A stretch of 64,000 bases of DNA, taken from Qipengyuania_B sp965214525. GTDB taxonomy: Bacteria; Pseudomonadota; Alphaproteobacteria; Sphingomonadales; Sphingomonadaceae. This document shows, piece after piece, positions 9,621-17,786 of the stretch. The stretch lies in contig OZ243959.1 of NCBI GenBank assembly GCA_965214525.1, forward strand, positions 2,604,001 through 2,668,000. Reading direction: 5' to 3'. The position numbers and the translations under genes are program-made. Numbering within the stretch: position 1 is the first letter of the stretch; each line of letters begins with the position of its first letter. The notes beneath the pieces are model-generated. The model had not been told where the DNA came from and did not search any database. It saw nothing but the letters and a program-made list of their open reading frames with translations.

Positions 9621-10477
9621 GACCGCGGCTCCTTTCCGCCTGCGGCGAATGCACGCAGGGTATCGGCATCGCGAAAGCCGTGGAGCACCGCGCCGTCGCG
9701 GGCGCGCACGATGACCGGCGTACCGGCAAAGCCGTTGGCCCTCGCGAAAGCTTCGTTGGCGTCGAGCGCTTTGGCCTTGGCGCAGGATTTGCCGTTCGCC
9801 TCGAGCGTGCCGGCATAGGCCGCGTGAAGCGCCTTTTCAGGATCCTTCGCGCAGAGCACCGTCTCGGAGAGCTGCCGGCTCGCCGCGCCGAAAATCGAGA
9901 TCGGGCGCTCCTCGACCTGGACCTTCGCCTTAATGAGTTCGCCCGCGAGGCGCTGGCAATAGCCGCACTGGAAGTCCGAGAAGACCACCAGCCTCGCGCC
10001 CTTGGGGTTGCCCCAGCGGATCGCGCCCTCGGCGGGCAGGCTCGCCACGTCGACTTTAGCCGGCGCAACGCTCGAAGCCGTCTCGTTTTGTTCCGAACGC
10101 GCCCGGGCGCCGCCCGCGGCGAGCAGATCGGGATTAAGTTCGAGCAGCCGCGCGGCAGTGACATCGCGCCGCTCTTCCATGTCGTAGAGCCGGCCCACGA
10201 AAAGGTAGCGGGCGGTCTCGTCGATATAGAACAGCGTGTCGCCCGAGACGACCTCGCACCACGGACCGAGCGTGTCGCAGGTCAGCGCGTCGACCGGAGT
10301 TTTCGGGAGGCGCAGCTTGAGCGCGGCGGCGACGTCGCTTGCAAGCTCAGCCGCGTTGGCGGGAAGCGCGGTGACGGCTGCGACGCCGAGCGTCAGCACC
10401 GTGGCGGCGCCGGTCATCGCGAGCGCGACATGGGCGGCACGGGCTTTCAGGCCCGGGCGGGTTTGCGTGAAATTCAT
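9617..10477 (-). CDS. DsbC-family thiol:disulfide isomerase of the transfer operon
   Basis: Periplasmic disulfide isomerase, probably needed to fold cysteine-rich TraN, TraU and TraV. The 286-residue product has a signal segment (TGAATVLTLGVAAVTALPANA), a DsbC-like dimerisation region (TPVDALTCDTLGPWCEVVSG, YLFVGRLYDME) and a thioredoxin fold with VFSDFQCGYCQRLAGEL (CGYC near residue 170, as in E. coli DsbC) and a cis-proline loop GFAGTPVIV. The ATG at 10477 is preceded by the traB stop one base away. It is often named TrbB/DsbC in such clusters. Confidence 0.88.
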   Translation of the reverse strand: MNFTQTRPGLKARAAHVALAMTGAATVLTLGVAAVTALPANAAELASDVAAALKLRLPKTPVDALTCDTLGPWCEVVSGDTLFYIDETARYLFVGRLYDMEERRDVTAARLLELNPDLLAAGGARARSEQNETASSVAPAKVDVASLPAEGAIRWGNPKGARLVVFSDFQCGYCQRLAGELIKAKVQVEERPISIFGAASRQLSETVLCAKDPEKALHAAYAGTLEANGKSCAKAKALDANEAFARANGFAGTPVIVRARDGAVLHGFRDADTLRAFAAGGKEPRS

Positions 10478-10478
10478 G

Positions 10479-11789
10479 TTACTTGGTGCTCCTGACATGG
10501 ACGCCGTCGAGAAAGACGATCTCGACCTCGATGCCGGTCGGCATCTCGACGACGGGTTGGTATTGTTCGGCGCGTTCGATGAGATACCGGCTGACCGTGT
10601 CGGCGGCGTCGCCAGCGCCCTGGCCGAAACCGCCGGCAAGAATGTCGGTCGGCGACAGCGCCTCGCGCTGGCCATTGGCGCCGACCTGTCCGGTGAAGAT
10701 GCCGCTGGCATTGGCGGAGAAGCCGCGCCCGAAGCCGCCGACGATCCCGGCGAGCAGCGCCTGGCCGACGAGACTGCCTTCGCGGCTGACCACGCGGCCG
10801 CGCACCCCCGACTTGCCGGCGAAGGCAATGAACCCCTTGACCTCGCTCACCGCATAGCGGCCGCCGGGCTGCGCGCAGGTCATTCGCGCGAGCTTGACAT
10901 AGACCTTCTCGGCCGAGAGATCGCCGCGCGCCGCGCCGTTGACAAGGCACCCGGTAAGATCGGTGGTAAGCAGCCGCTTGCCGCTGACGACCGAGCGTGC
11001 GGGTCCGGTGATCCTCAGCACCACGGGCAGCGGATCGGTCTGGCTCGCGACGCCGGTCGAGGCATCGACCCCGACGATCACCCGTGCCGGGGCATAGGAA
11101 TTGGGCGGTAGGTAGTCGCGGCTCGCCTCGAGCATCAGCGCAGGCGAGCGTTCGGCCGCCGGGCGGCTCTTTGCCTCGCCCGCCTCGCCGAAGCTGAGCG
11201 TGCTGAGGCCTCCGCTCTGCGGACCGGAAACAAGCGCGTCGCCCTGTTGCGGCCCCCGTTGCGGCTGCGGCGGCGTGACCCCCGGGCCATAGGTCGGCGG
11301 CGGCGCGGCCGGCGGTGCAGGCTCGGCCTGACGAACCTGCTGCAGCTCGCCGCGCAAGGCGGCGTTTTCGGCCGAGATTGCATCGATCGCCGTCTGACCG
11401 TCGCTGCGCATCTGCGCGTTTTCGGAGCGCAGCGCTTCGAGTTCCTGCTCGATCGCAGGCCGCGGCACTTGCGTTTCCTGCAGATCCTTGATCGCGCGGC
11501 CCTGCGCATCGAGCCGATTGCCGTAGGTGGCGACAAACTCTCGGCTAGAGAGGTTGCGGTTGACGAGACCGCCGGTGTCGATGGTCGCCGCGCCCTCGGT
11601 CGCTGCGCCGTCATCCTCCTCGCCGCCGAAGACGATCCACGACCCGCCGATCAGGACAAGTCCGCCCAGCCCTGCGAGCAGCAACTTCTGCCGCCTGGCG
11701 ATCTGGGTGTTGAGGGTCCGCCGGCCTTCGGCATGGCCGGTATCTTGCGGCGCGCGTTCGGACGCCGTTTCGGATGCGCCGGCCATCAT
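10479..11789 (-). CDS. traB: TraB, VirB10-like channel protein
   Basis: TraB spans the envelope from inner membrane to outer-membrane core (VirB10 family). The 436-residue product has a short cytoplasmic tail, one membrane helix (LLLAGLGGLVLIGGSWIVFG), a coiled-coil stretch (about residues 80-140, rich in ELEALRSENAQMRSD-type heptads), a proline-rich linker (PAPPAAPPPTYGPGVTPPQP) and the TraB C-terminal domain with YLPPNSYAPARVIVGVDAST and GRVVSREGSLVGQALLAGIV. All fit the family. The gene overlaps traK upstream. Confidence 0.93.
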   Translation of the reverse strand: MMAGASETASERAPQDTGHAEGRRTLNTQIARRQKLLLAGLGGLVLIGGSWIVFGGEEDDGAATEGAATIDTGGLVNRNLSSREFVATYGNRLDAQGRAIKDLQETQVPRPAIEQELEALRSENAQMRSDGQTAIDAISAENAALRGELQQVRQAEPAPPAAPPPTYGPGVTPPQPQRGPQQGDALVSGPQSGGLSTLSFGEAGEAKSRPAAERSPALMLEASRDYLPPNSYAPARVIVGVDASTGVASQTDPLPVVLRITGPARSVVSGKRLLTTDLTGCLVNGAARGDLSAEKVYVKLARMTCAQPGGRYAVSEVKGFIAFAGKSGVRGRVVSREGSLVGQALLAGIVGGFGRGFSANASGIFTGQVGANGQREALSPTDILAGGFGQGAGDAADTVSRYLIERAEQYQPVVEMPTGIEVEIVFLDGVHVRSTK

Positions 11790-12607
11790 TCGAGCCCTCC
11801 CGTGCGGAAGACGAGGAAGGCACTGGTCGCTTCGCCGGGAGGCAGATTGTCGCGGCCATAGGCGAAGGCGAGCGCGCCCGCGGGTGCCTCGCGTTCCTCG
11901 CCGAGCGCGAGCGGCTCCTTGCCCAGATTGCGGATGAGGAAGCGCTGGCCGGTCAGCGCCGCGCCGTCATACTGCGCGACCTGCTGAACCTCGATTGCGC
12001 CGGTGCGGCGCGGCCGCGACAGTTCGGCGCGCGCCGAGAAGCCGGGCAGAACGCCATCGCTCGCCATCGCCTCGATCAGGCGGATGGTTGCTTCGTCCTT
12101 CCCGCTTTCCTGCTCCCATTCGGACGCCTCGCTACCGGCGAGCGCAGGATTGGTGATGAACAGCTGGCCCGCCTCCGCGCCGCCGAGGCGGCAGGCGAAC
12201 TTGTAGACGTAGCCGGCCTTGCTGGTGGCGAAGAAACTGACCTTGTCCGAGGCGAACTGCGGCGGCACCGAGATGTAGATGTCGCCGCGGACCGGCTCGT
12301 GGGTCACCTGGAAGTCGTTGTAGGGAAAGCCGCTGGCGATCTTCGAGACATTGGCGAAACCGTCCTCGACGAGCGCGATGCGGGTCAGCTCGCCGCGCGC
12401 GAGCTCGCAGTCGATCGTCGCGTTGTCCGCCGCCTCGACGAACTGGTCGGCATGCGCCGGGACCGCGACGAGCGCGAACGATGCCGCCACGAACACCGCG
12501 CCGATCGCGCGCAGACCGCTGTCGGGAACCCGGGCCGCGCCGATGCAGAAACAGGCAAGGCCGGTCCCGGCGAGCGCCGCGCTCAGCGGCGTGGAAAAGA
12601 GGCTCAT
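11786..12607 (-). CDS. traK: TraK, VirB9-like secretin-domain protein
   Basis: TraK forms the outer-membrane ring of the transfer channel with TraV and TraB. The 273-residue product carries a longer than usual N-terminus with two hydrophobic stretches (LAGTGLACFCIGAA and AIGAVFVAASFALVAVPAHA), the second ending in a plausible cleavage site. The body includes GFANVSKIASGFPYNDFQVT and GDIYISVPPQFASDKVSFFA, typical of TraK. The start at 12607 is preceded by a GAGGAG-type ribosome binding sequence in the end of traE and would overlap the restored traE stop (TCATGA). Confidence 0.9.
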   Translation of the reverse strand: MSLFSTPLSAALAGTGLACFCIGAARVPDSGLRAIGAVFVAASFALVAVPAHADQFVEAADNATIDCELARGELTRIALVEDGFANVSKIASGFPYNDFQVTHEPVRGDIYISVPPQFASDKVSFFATSKAGYVYKFACRLGGAEAGQLFITNPALAGSEASEWEQESGKDEATIRLIEAMASDGVLPGFSARAELSRPRRTGAIEVQQVAQYDGAALTGQRFLIRNLGKEPLALGEEREAPAGALAFAYGRDNLPPGEATSAFLVFRTGGLE

Positions 12608-13169
12608 GATGGCTGCTCCTCGTCTGTAAGATTTGCTCGAAGCCGGTGAGGCCGAGCGAAAGCCCGCGCTTCGCCCAGGCAAAGCGGAAGGTTCGCTCCT
12701 GGCTCGCGATCACCTGCGCTCCGACGAAGGTCTTGAGCGTGCCGTTGACGGTTGCGGTGAGGCTTTTGGTGTCGACCACCATCGAGCCGATCACGAACGC
12801 CTGACTGACGTCCGAGCCGCGTTGCTCGTCGACGATCCTGACCAGATCGGCCTTGAGGCGCCCGTGCGCCGCCGGATCGGCCACTTCGAGAATCTGCTCC
12901 ATCCAATAGTCGAGGCTTTCCGGCGAGCGGTTCAGGAGCATCAGCGCGGTGTCGCGGGTGACGAGCTCGAGGTAATGCGTATCGATCCCGCCGCTCGAGA
13001 CCGTCAGCGTCTCGGCGGTGACCGGCACGAGAACCACTTGCTCGTCGCGGGTGATCGCGGCTCCGATGCCCACCACGCTGGTTGCCGCCAGAATGGCGCT
13101 CAGCCCTGCGAAGCGGTTGCGCTGGGCGAGATATCGCTGGGCCTGCGCATGCGCGAATTCGGTTTGCAT
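12604..13169 (-). CDS. traE: TraE, VirB5-position inner-membrane transfer protein (apparent frameshift at 3' end)
   Basis: TraE is an inner-membrane anchored component of F-type systems. The protein starts MQTEFAHAQAQRYLAQRNRF, has one membrane helix (GLSAILAATSVVGIGAA), then VTAETLTVSSGGIDTHYLEL and SLDYWMEQILEVADPA, the normal TraE pattern. Near the end (FRFAWAKRGLSLGLTGFEQ) the frame does not stop but runs on, out of frame, across traK to 12132. Adding one A to the AAA run (TTT at 12632-12634) restores a stop at 12604 overlapping the traK start, giving the usual length of about 188 residues. A GGGAGGAC ribosome binding site supports ATG 13169. Confidence 0.85.
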
Positions 13170-13181
13170 GTCGTCCTCCCC

Positions 13182-13469
13182 TCAGCCGGCCAGCAGGCGG
13201 CAATGGGAGGGCGGCGTGGCTTTCAACCCCAGGAAGCTCCCGGGCAGATACCAGTAGGCAGCATGCACCAGTTTCGCGGCCTTATTGCCTGCCTTCGCCT
13301 TCCGCAGGGCGAACCAGGTCACGACCGATAGGCCCGTGCCGATGATGATGTGCTGCGCAAGAATGCCCCATGCGAACGGGACGAGCAGTCCCGCGAACTC
13401 GTCGATGGTCCAGAAGCCGATGAGCTCCGGATCGTCGAGCCGCCGTGGAACAAGGTATCTGTCGGCCAT
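13182..13469 (-). CDS. traL: TraL, type IV conjugative transfer protein
   Basis: Small inner-membrane protein (95 residues, family norm about 90-100) of F-type transfer. It has the conserved opening RYLVPRRLDDPELIGFWTID, two membrane segments (GLLVPFAWGILAQHIII, LSVVTWFAL) and the LVHAAYWYLP motif near the C-terminus. A GGAGGG ribosome binding site precedes ATG 13469. It follows the pilin gene as in F. Confidence 0.93.
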   Translation of the reverse strand: MADRYLVPRRLDDPELIGFWTIDEFAGLLVPFAWGILAQHIIIGTGLSVVTWFALRKAKAGNKAAKLVHAAYWYLPGSFLGLKATPPSHCRLLAG

Positions 13470-13498
13470 GATGCCGCCCTCCTGCCGTTAGACCGCTG

Positions 13499-13825
13499 TC
13501 AGATGACCGCGGTCACGACCGAGGTGACGATCGGCACACCGGTGCCGACGCCGATCCCGACACCCACCGGCACCGCCACCTGGCCGAGGGCGAAGCGCCC
13601 CGAGGCCAGCGCGATGAGACCGCCGGCGAGCGACATGACGGTGATGATCTTGCCGCCCGAACCTTCGAGGAAATCGGTGAACTTGGTCAGCGCGGGATCG
13701 AAGGTGGTATCGGCACCGGCATAGGCGGCGCCGGCGCAGGCGAGCGCTATGGCTGCCGGGACAATGTAATCGCGAACGCGAATACCGTTCTTGGGTTGGT
13801 AAGGAAGGGCGGTTGTCTTGGTCAT
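13499..13825 (-). CDS. traA: TraA-like pilin
   Basis: A 108-residue candidate F-type pilin, first gene of the transfer operon. It has a long leader with hydrophobic segment IVPAAIALACAGAAYAGA ending in an AYA/GAD-type cleavage site. The short mature region (about 70 residues) contains FDPALTKFTDFLEGSGGKII and two hydrophobic segments separated by GRFALGQ, the layout of TraA pilins. GGAG lies 7 bases before ATG 13825. Pilin sequences diverge fast, so the call rests on topology, size and position directly upstream of traL. Confidence 0.78.
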   Translation of the reverse strand: MTKTTALPYQPKNGIRVRDYIVPAAIALACAGAAYAGADTTFDPALTKFTDFLEGSGGKIITVMSLAGGLIALASGRFALGQVAVPVGVGIGVGTGVPIVTSVVTAVI

Positions 13826-14187
13826 CGAGGAACTCCGTTTCGAACAATGGCAGCGATGCGTTCGCTGTATGTTCTTTCCTCGACCGGGGCTGGGGGTGTA
13901 GGAAATCGCGAAGTGCGTTTCGCGCCCCATCCACCAAGCGAAAAGCGACATCGACCAGTGTCCGAGCCGGGTTTTGCGCCGGCCAAGCAGCCAGGTGCGC
14001 CAACTTGGCTGCAATATGCGTGGACCGTGCCGCAAATCGCGAACTGTCGGCCGGAATGCGCGCGAATCACGATAGGAAGCTGATTCGATCCTTCCTCTAT
14101 GTTCTGCAAATGTTCTTTTCGTTTTCCTACAGCCTTCCTTCGCGGTTAGCCGTCGAGTCGATCACCAACATGCGGAAGGATTCTTCG
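13826..14187. other. Divergent intergenic region between the tra operon and the plus-strand regulators
   Basis: This 362-base stretch must hold the promoters for the leftward transfer operon and the rightward regulator genes. It contains a perfect inverted repeat CGCGAA-N6-TTCGCG (13907-13924), a second one GCAGCCA-N12-TGGCTGC (13987-14012), and a direct repeat AAATCGCGAA (13903-13912 and 14034-14043). These are candidate operator sites for the adjacent regulators. No clear sigma-70 boxes or oriT stood out to me. Confidence 0.5.
13907..13924. promoter_or_regulatory. Inverted repeat upstream of traA, candidate operator
   Basis: CGCGAAGTGCGTTTCGCG has 6-bp perfect arms around a 6-bp spacer, 82 bases upstream of the pilin start. 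There is no T-run after it, so it is more likely an operator than a terminator. The regulator is unknown; the neighbouring HTH-like protein is the obvious candidate. Confidence 0.35.
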
Positions 14188-14679
14188 ATGACCAACATGG
14201 CGCTCTTTGCCGAACAGCAGGTTCGCGCAGACCTCGCCCGGCTGCTGCTTGCCGCAGTCGAAGCCAGCGGCCGGACGCGCTGCGATATCGCGCGCGATGC
14301 GCAAATTCATAAAGATGCCTTGCGCCGTGTCCTGGCAGGCGAACGCTCCGCCAGCCTTGGCGAGGCCTTGCGCATTCTTGCCGCGAGCGGTGTTACCCCG
14401 CAGGCCCATATCCTGCTGTTCCTCGTAAGCGGCGGCGATCATGCAATTGCCTGGCTGCAATCGGATCTCGCGCAGTTCTTCGAGGACTTTACCGGCGAGC
14501 TGCCGTCTGCACTCGAACGTGTACTGGGCAATCAGGTCCATAATGTGAGGCCGCGTTGGGCCAAGGGCACGGCGCACCGCGTCGCCCGGCTCCTGTCCGA
14601 CCATATCGACGAACTCGAGCGCAGGGACGCGCTGCTCGGTGACGTTTTCGCTTCCGGCCAGGGAGGTGATCATGGGTGA
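14188..14679 (+). CDS. HTH-type (XRE-like) DNA-binding protein
   Basis: A 163-residue cytoplasmic protein. The N-terminal part reads LLLAAVEASGRTRCDIARDAQIHKDALRRVLAGERSASL (listed here only as a landmark in two pieces: ASGRTRCDIARDAQ and KDALRRVLAGERSASL), the helix-turn-helix pattern of Cro/CI-type proteins, with SLGEALRILAASGV after it. The C-terminal half has no domain I recognise. AAGGA lies 8 bases before ATG 14188; an in-frame ATG at 14170 has a poorer site. It is divergent from the tra operon and overlaps the AlpA-like gene, so a role in transfer-gene control is likely but inferred. Confidence 0.7.
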   Translation: MTNMALFAEQQVRADLARLLLAAVEASGRTRCDIARDAQIHKDALRRVLAGERSASLGEALRILAASGVTPQAHILLFLVSGGDHAIAWLQSDLAQFFEDFTGELPSALERVLGNQVHNVRPRWAKGTAHRVARLLSDHIDELERRDALLGDVFASGQGGDHG

Positions 14680-14890
14680 AGCGATCGATCCTGCAGCGAC
14701 CGCGCCGCGCAAGGCGCCGCGACTTATCCGTCTCCCTGAAGTCAGGCATCGCGTCGGACTAGGCCGATCGACCATCTACCGCTGGATGGCCGAAGGCAGA
14801 TTTCCGAAGCCCGTTCAGCTCGGAGGCTATGCAGTCGCTTGGGCCGAGGATGAGATTGACACTTGGGTGATGGGGCGCACGGGCAAATAG
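14672..14890 (+). CDS. AlpA-family transcriptional regulator
   Basis: A 72-residue MerR/AlpA-like winged HTH protein. The core reads RLIRLPEVRHRVGLGRSTIY followed by RWMAEGRFPKPVQLG and VAWAEDEIDTWV, the standard AlpA pattern. AlpA-type proteins usually act near mobile elements as small activators. GGGAGGTGATC precedes ATG 14672, and the start overlaps the stop of the upstream gene, so the two are co-translated. Confidence 0.87.
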   Translation: MGEAIDPAATAPRKAPRLIRLPEVRHRVGLGRSTIYRWMAEGRFPKPVQLGGYAVAWAEDEIDTWVMGRTGK

Positions 14891-15041
14891 CTTCTACGGG
14901 CTTCGCTGTTACGTCCCGCTCGTCAGAGTCTGACAGATCACTACGAAGGTACGCTGCAAATGCGCTACCTATGCGGATGTGAGTCTGTCTCGAAACGGCG
15001 ATAGTTCGGACTTGGTGCGCGTCCGCCTGCTATTGTCCAAA

Positions 15042-15674
15042 CTAATCTCGATAGCGCAGCGCGTCTGAAAGCGCGGAGAATGCGGGGGAGTGTTGTCTGC
15101 GATTGGGGTAATACAGATAATAGCCGTCGAATTACGGACACCAGTCGTCGAGGACTCGCTCGAGTGCGCCTGTCTCAAGTTCTTTCGCCACGTGCCCTTC
15201 GGTCACAAAGGCAATCCCGTGCCCTGAGACTGCGGCGGCGCTCAACAGGGCGATATCGTTAAAGGTCAGATGTCCGTTTACCCTGACCCGGAGCTCACGT
15301 CCGTCCTTCGCGAATTCCCAGGCGTAGATGCCACCGCCACTGATTAGCCGCAGGTTGATGCAGGTATGATCGGCAAGTTCATGCGGCGTGTCCGGCTTGC
15401 CACGGGCCGAAAAGTAGCTGGGAGAGGCCACCGCAGCCATTCGCATCGCAGGTCCGATACGTGCAGCGATCATGTCTTTGGCCAAGCTTTGGCCGGATCG
15501 GACACCAGCATCGTAACCTTCGCTTACGATATCGACGAACCCATCATCCACATTGAGTTCGACGTGAATGTCCGGGTTTTCGGCATTGAGTTTATCAATC
15601 GCAGGCCAGAGCACGGTCCTTGCTGCGAAGGTAGAGCTCGAGAGCCGAACCGTCCCGGCTGTTCGGTCACGCAC
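15042..15674 (-). pseudogene. LysR-type regulator remnant (no DNA-binding domain, internal stop)
   Basis: The frame encodes a LysR substrate-binding domain: RDRTAGTVRLSSSTFAARTV, EGYDAGVRSGQSLAKDMIAA, then GHGIAFVTEGHVAKELETGA. The whole N-terminal winged HTH (about 90 residues) is missing, because an acyl-CoA dehydrogenase gene ends 8 bases upstream. Near the C-terminus an in-frame TAA (15132-15134) interrupts the usual LysR ending; the same frame then continues GYYLYYPNRRQHSPAFSAL and ALRYRD to a real stop at 15042. Both defects show this is a relic. It marks the edge between the transfer region and the catabolic cluster. Confidence 0.88.
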
Positions 15675-15681
15675 TACTAAG

Positions 15682-16614
15682 CTAGTCCACGTGCATTGTT
15701 GGAGCGAAATGGTGCCCGTAGACCGATTTCGCGGCCGCGTCGGCTCCGCCGACTTCCGCCTGCAGCGCCCTGAGCCTGTACGTAAAAAAATGCAGCTGGT
15801 GCTCGTTGGTCACCCCCATGCCGCCGTTGAACTGGTGCAGATCGAAGGCGAGCTTGTTGACGTGATCCTGCGCGTAAGTCGCGGCGATGTGGGCGGCGAT
15901 GGCTTCGCCGCTCCATGCCGCGTGCAGCGCGAGGAAGCGCATGGCGCGGGCGATCTGGTGGCCTTGCGCGAGACGGTGCTGGACGGCCTGGAACGATCCG
16001 ACCGCGCGGCCGAACACGAACCGCTGCTTGACGTGATCGAGCGTGATCGCGTGCGCGCTTTGCGCCCCGCCGGCGCATTCTGCCGCGAGCGCCACCCGGC
16101 GCCACTGCCGTAGGCGAGGGGCCGCACCGGCTAGGCGCTGCCCGCGCGAAAGGTCGAGCGAACCGGCAAAGCGCCCGTAGGGATAGGCGTAGATCGAATC
16201 GACAGGTTCCACCTCGATCCCCGCCAGGTCGAGGAACACCGCGTCATCGCCGTCCTCGGCGAACGCGTGTGCGGCGACCGGCAGTAGGCGCTGCGCGCGC
16301 CCAAGGTCGTTCGACAGCAGCGCGATGGGGCCTTGTGGAACCTCGCCAAGCAGCTCCGCAGCGACGAGCGCGGAGGCGCCGACGCCGGTGACGCAGGGCA
16401 GGCGCGAGACTTCGATGGTCACCAGCGCGGCTTCGAGCATGCCCATGTCGAGACCAGCGCGAAGGAAACCCGCTTCGCTCAGCGCCTCGTGGAAGTCGCT
16501 CGCGAAATAGGCGTAATCGCGTTCGTGGCCGCGCGGCAGCTCGCGCCAGCGCGCGCCCAGGTTCTCCACCGCGTCCACCAGCAGGCTCTGTTCGGAATTC
16601 AGTTCGAGATCCAT
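15682..16614 (-). CDS. Acyl-CoA dehydrogenase, beta-type subunit
   Basis: A 310-residue acyl-CoA dehydrogenase-fold protein, shorter than catalytic family members (380-400). It retains the C-terminal helical part, for example ITLDHVKQRFVFGRAVGSFQ and AQDHVNKLAFDLHQFNGGMG. At the position of the catalytic glutamate seen in its neighbour (FER) it has AECAGG instead. This matches the non-catalytic partner of alpha2-beta2 dehydrogenases known from actinobacterial steroid side-chain degradation. It is the last gene of the leftward operon, one base after the stop of 16616-17758, its probable partner. Confidence 0.82.
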   Translation of the reverse strand: MDLELNSEQSLLVDAVENLGARWRELPRGHERDYAYFASDFHEALSEAGFLRAGLDMGMLEAALVTIEVSRLPCVTGVGASALVAAELLGEVPQGPIALLSNDLGRAQRLLPVAAHAFAEDGDDAVFLDLAGIEVEPVDSIYAYPYGRFAGSLDLSRGQRLAGAAPRLRQWRRVALAAECAGGAQSAHAITLDHVKQRFVFGRAVGSFQAVQHRLAQGHQIARAMRFLALHAAWSGEAIAAHIAATYAQDHVNKLAFDLHQFNGGMGVTNEHQLHFFTYRLRALQAEVGGADAAAKSVYGHHFAPTMHVD

Positions 16615-16615
16615 G

Positions 16616-17758
16616 TCAGCCAGCCCTCGGCAGGCCCAGCGCCCCTCGTGCGATGAGGTCCAGCTGGATTTCATAGGTTCCCGCGGCGATCGTCGCGGCG
16701 ATGTTGCCGCGATGAAATTCGCGCAGGATCGGATCGCCGCCGGCCAGGCAGTCGGGAACATATTCGATCAGGAAGTTGGTCAGGTCGGTGCAGGCTTCGG
16801 CCGCGGTCACCCGGCTGATGTTGGCATCGACGCTGGGGGGGTGCTGCTTGGCGCGCTGGTCGACGACGACATAGGTCAGCAACCGCGCCGCCTCGAACTT
16901 GGCGACGATGCGGCCGATCCGCGCTTTGATCGCCGGGTCGCCTGCGCGCCCCTCGCGCTCGAGCTGGGCCACCGCGCGGTCGAGCAGTTTCTTGCCGATG
17001 TGATAGCGCGGGATGCCCACCCGTTCGAAGCTCAGCGCGTACGTGATGATCTCCCACGCCTTGTTCTCCTCGCCGACGCGGGCGGTCTCGGGCACTTCGA
17101 CATCGGTCAGGAAGACCTCGTTGAGATGGCCTTCGCCGACCAGTCCGGGGAAGGGGATCACCTCGACTCCCGGCGTGTCCATCGGCATCAGGAAGATCGA
17201 GATTTCCTTGCGGCCCGGGCCGGTGCGGGCGAGCAGGAAGCAGAAGTCGGCCTTGAGCGCGTAGCTGGTCCAGATCTTCTGGCCGTTGATGACGTAGCCG
17301 TCGCCCTTGCGCTCGGCGCGGGTCTGCAAGGCGGCGAGATCGGTGCCAGCACCCGGTTCCGAATAGCCTTGGCACCAGATGACTTCGCCGCGCGCGATGC
17401 GCGGCATGTGCTCGCGCTGCTGCTCGGGCGTGCCGTACTTCATCAGCGTGGGGCCGAGCCAATTGACATTCATGTACTGGGGCCCGCGCGGCTCGCCGCG
17501 CCATTTCATCTCCTCGGCGAGCACGAACTGGTCCCACGGCTCGGCATCGTTGCCGCCCCATTCCTTGGGCCAGTGGGGGGTCAGCAACCCGCGCTCGGCC
17601 AGCTTGGGGCAGAACTCACGCGAGAACGCGATCTGGTCGGCCGAACCATAGCCTTGCGGCGCGTAGTGGGTGTCCCAGTCGGCGGGCAGCAATTCGTCGA
17701 GCGCGCCGCGCACCTTGGCGCGAAACGCCTCCTGCTCGGGCTTCCAGGCAAAATCCAT
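16616..17758 (-). CDS. Acyl-CoA dehydrogenase, catalytic (alpha-type) subunit
   Basis: A 380-residue FAD-dependent acyl-CoA dehydrogenase introducing an alpha,beta double bond. The three-domain pattern is present: WCQGYSEPGAGTDLAALQTR (FAD/substrate loop), GQKIWTSYA, and a C-terminal AGTYEIQLDLIARGALGLPR replacing the usual SEIQRNIIAER motif. ALSFERVGIPRYH carries a glutamate where isovaleryl-CoA-type enzymes have their base. The adjacent smaller homolog without this residue suggests a heteromeric enzyme. Substrate unknown. Confidence 0.88.
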   Translation of the reverse strand: MDFAWKPEQEAFRAKVRGALDELLPADWDTHYAPQGYGSADQIAFSREFCPKLAERGLLTPHWPKEWGGNDAEPWDQFVLAEEMKWRGEPRGPQYMNVNWLGPTLMKYGTPEQQREHMPRIARGEVIWCQGYSEPGAGTDLAALQTRAERKGDGYVINGQKIWTSYALKADFCFLLARTGPGRKEISIFLMPMDTPGVEVIPFPGLVGEGHLNEVFLTDVEVPETARVGEENKAWEIITYALSFERVGIPRYHIGKKLLDRAVAQLEREGRAGDPAIKARIGRIVAKFEAARLLTYVVVDQRAKQHPPSVDANISRVTAAEACTDLTNFLIEYVPDCLAGGDPILREFHRGNIAATIAAGTYEIQLDLIARGALGLPRAG

Positions 17759-17786
17759 GATGCGTCCTTGGTTGGGTCCGGATCGA

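Noticed and set aside
12132..13169. TraE as a genuine 345-residue fusion
   Set aside because: The part beyond residue 188 lies out of frame over traK and looks like shadow sequence; normal TraE ends where traK starts.
14891..15041. Search for a promoter, tRNA or attachment site between the AlpA-like gene and the LysR relic
   Set aside because: No tRNA fold, direct repeat or clear promoter was visible in this short stretch.
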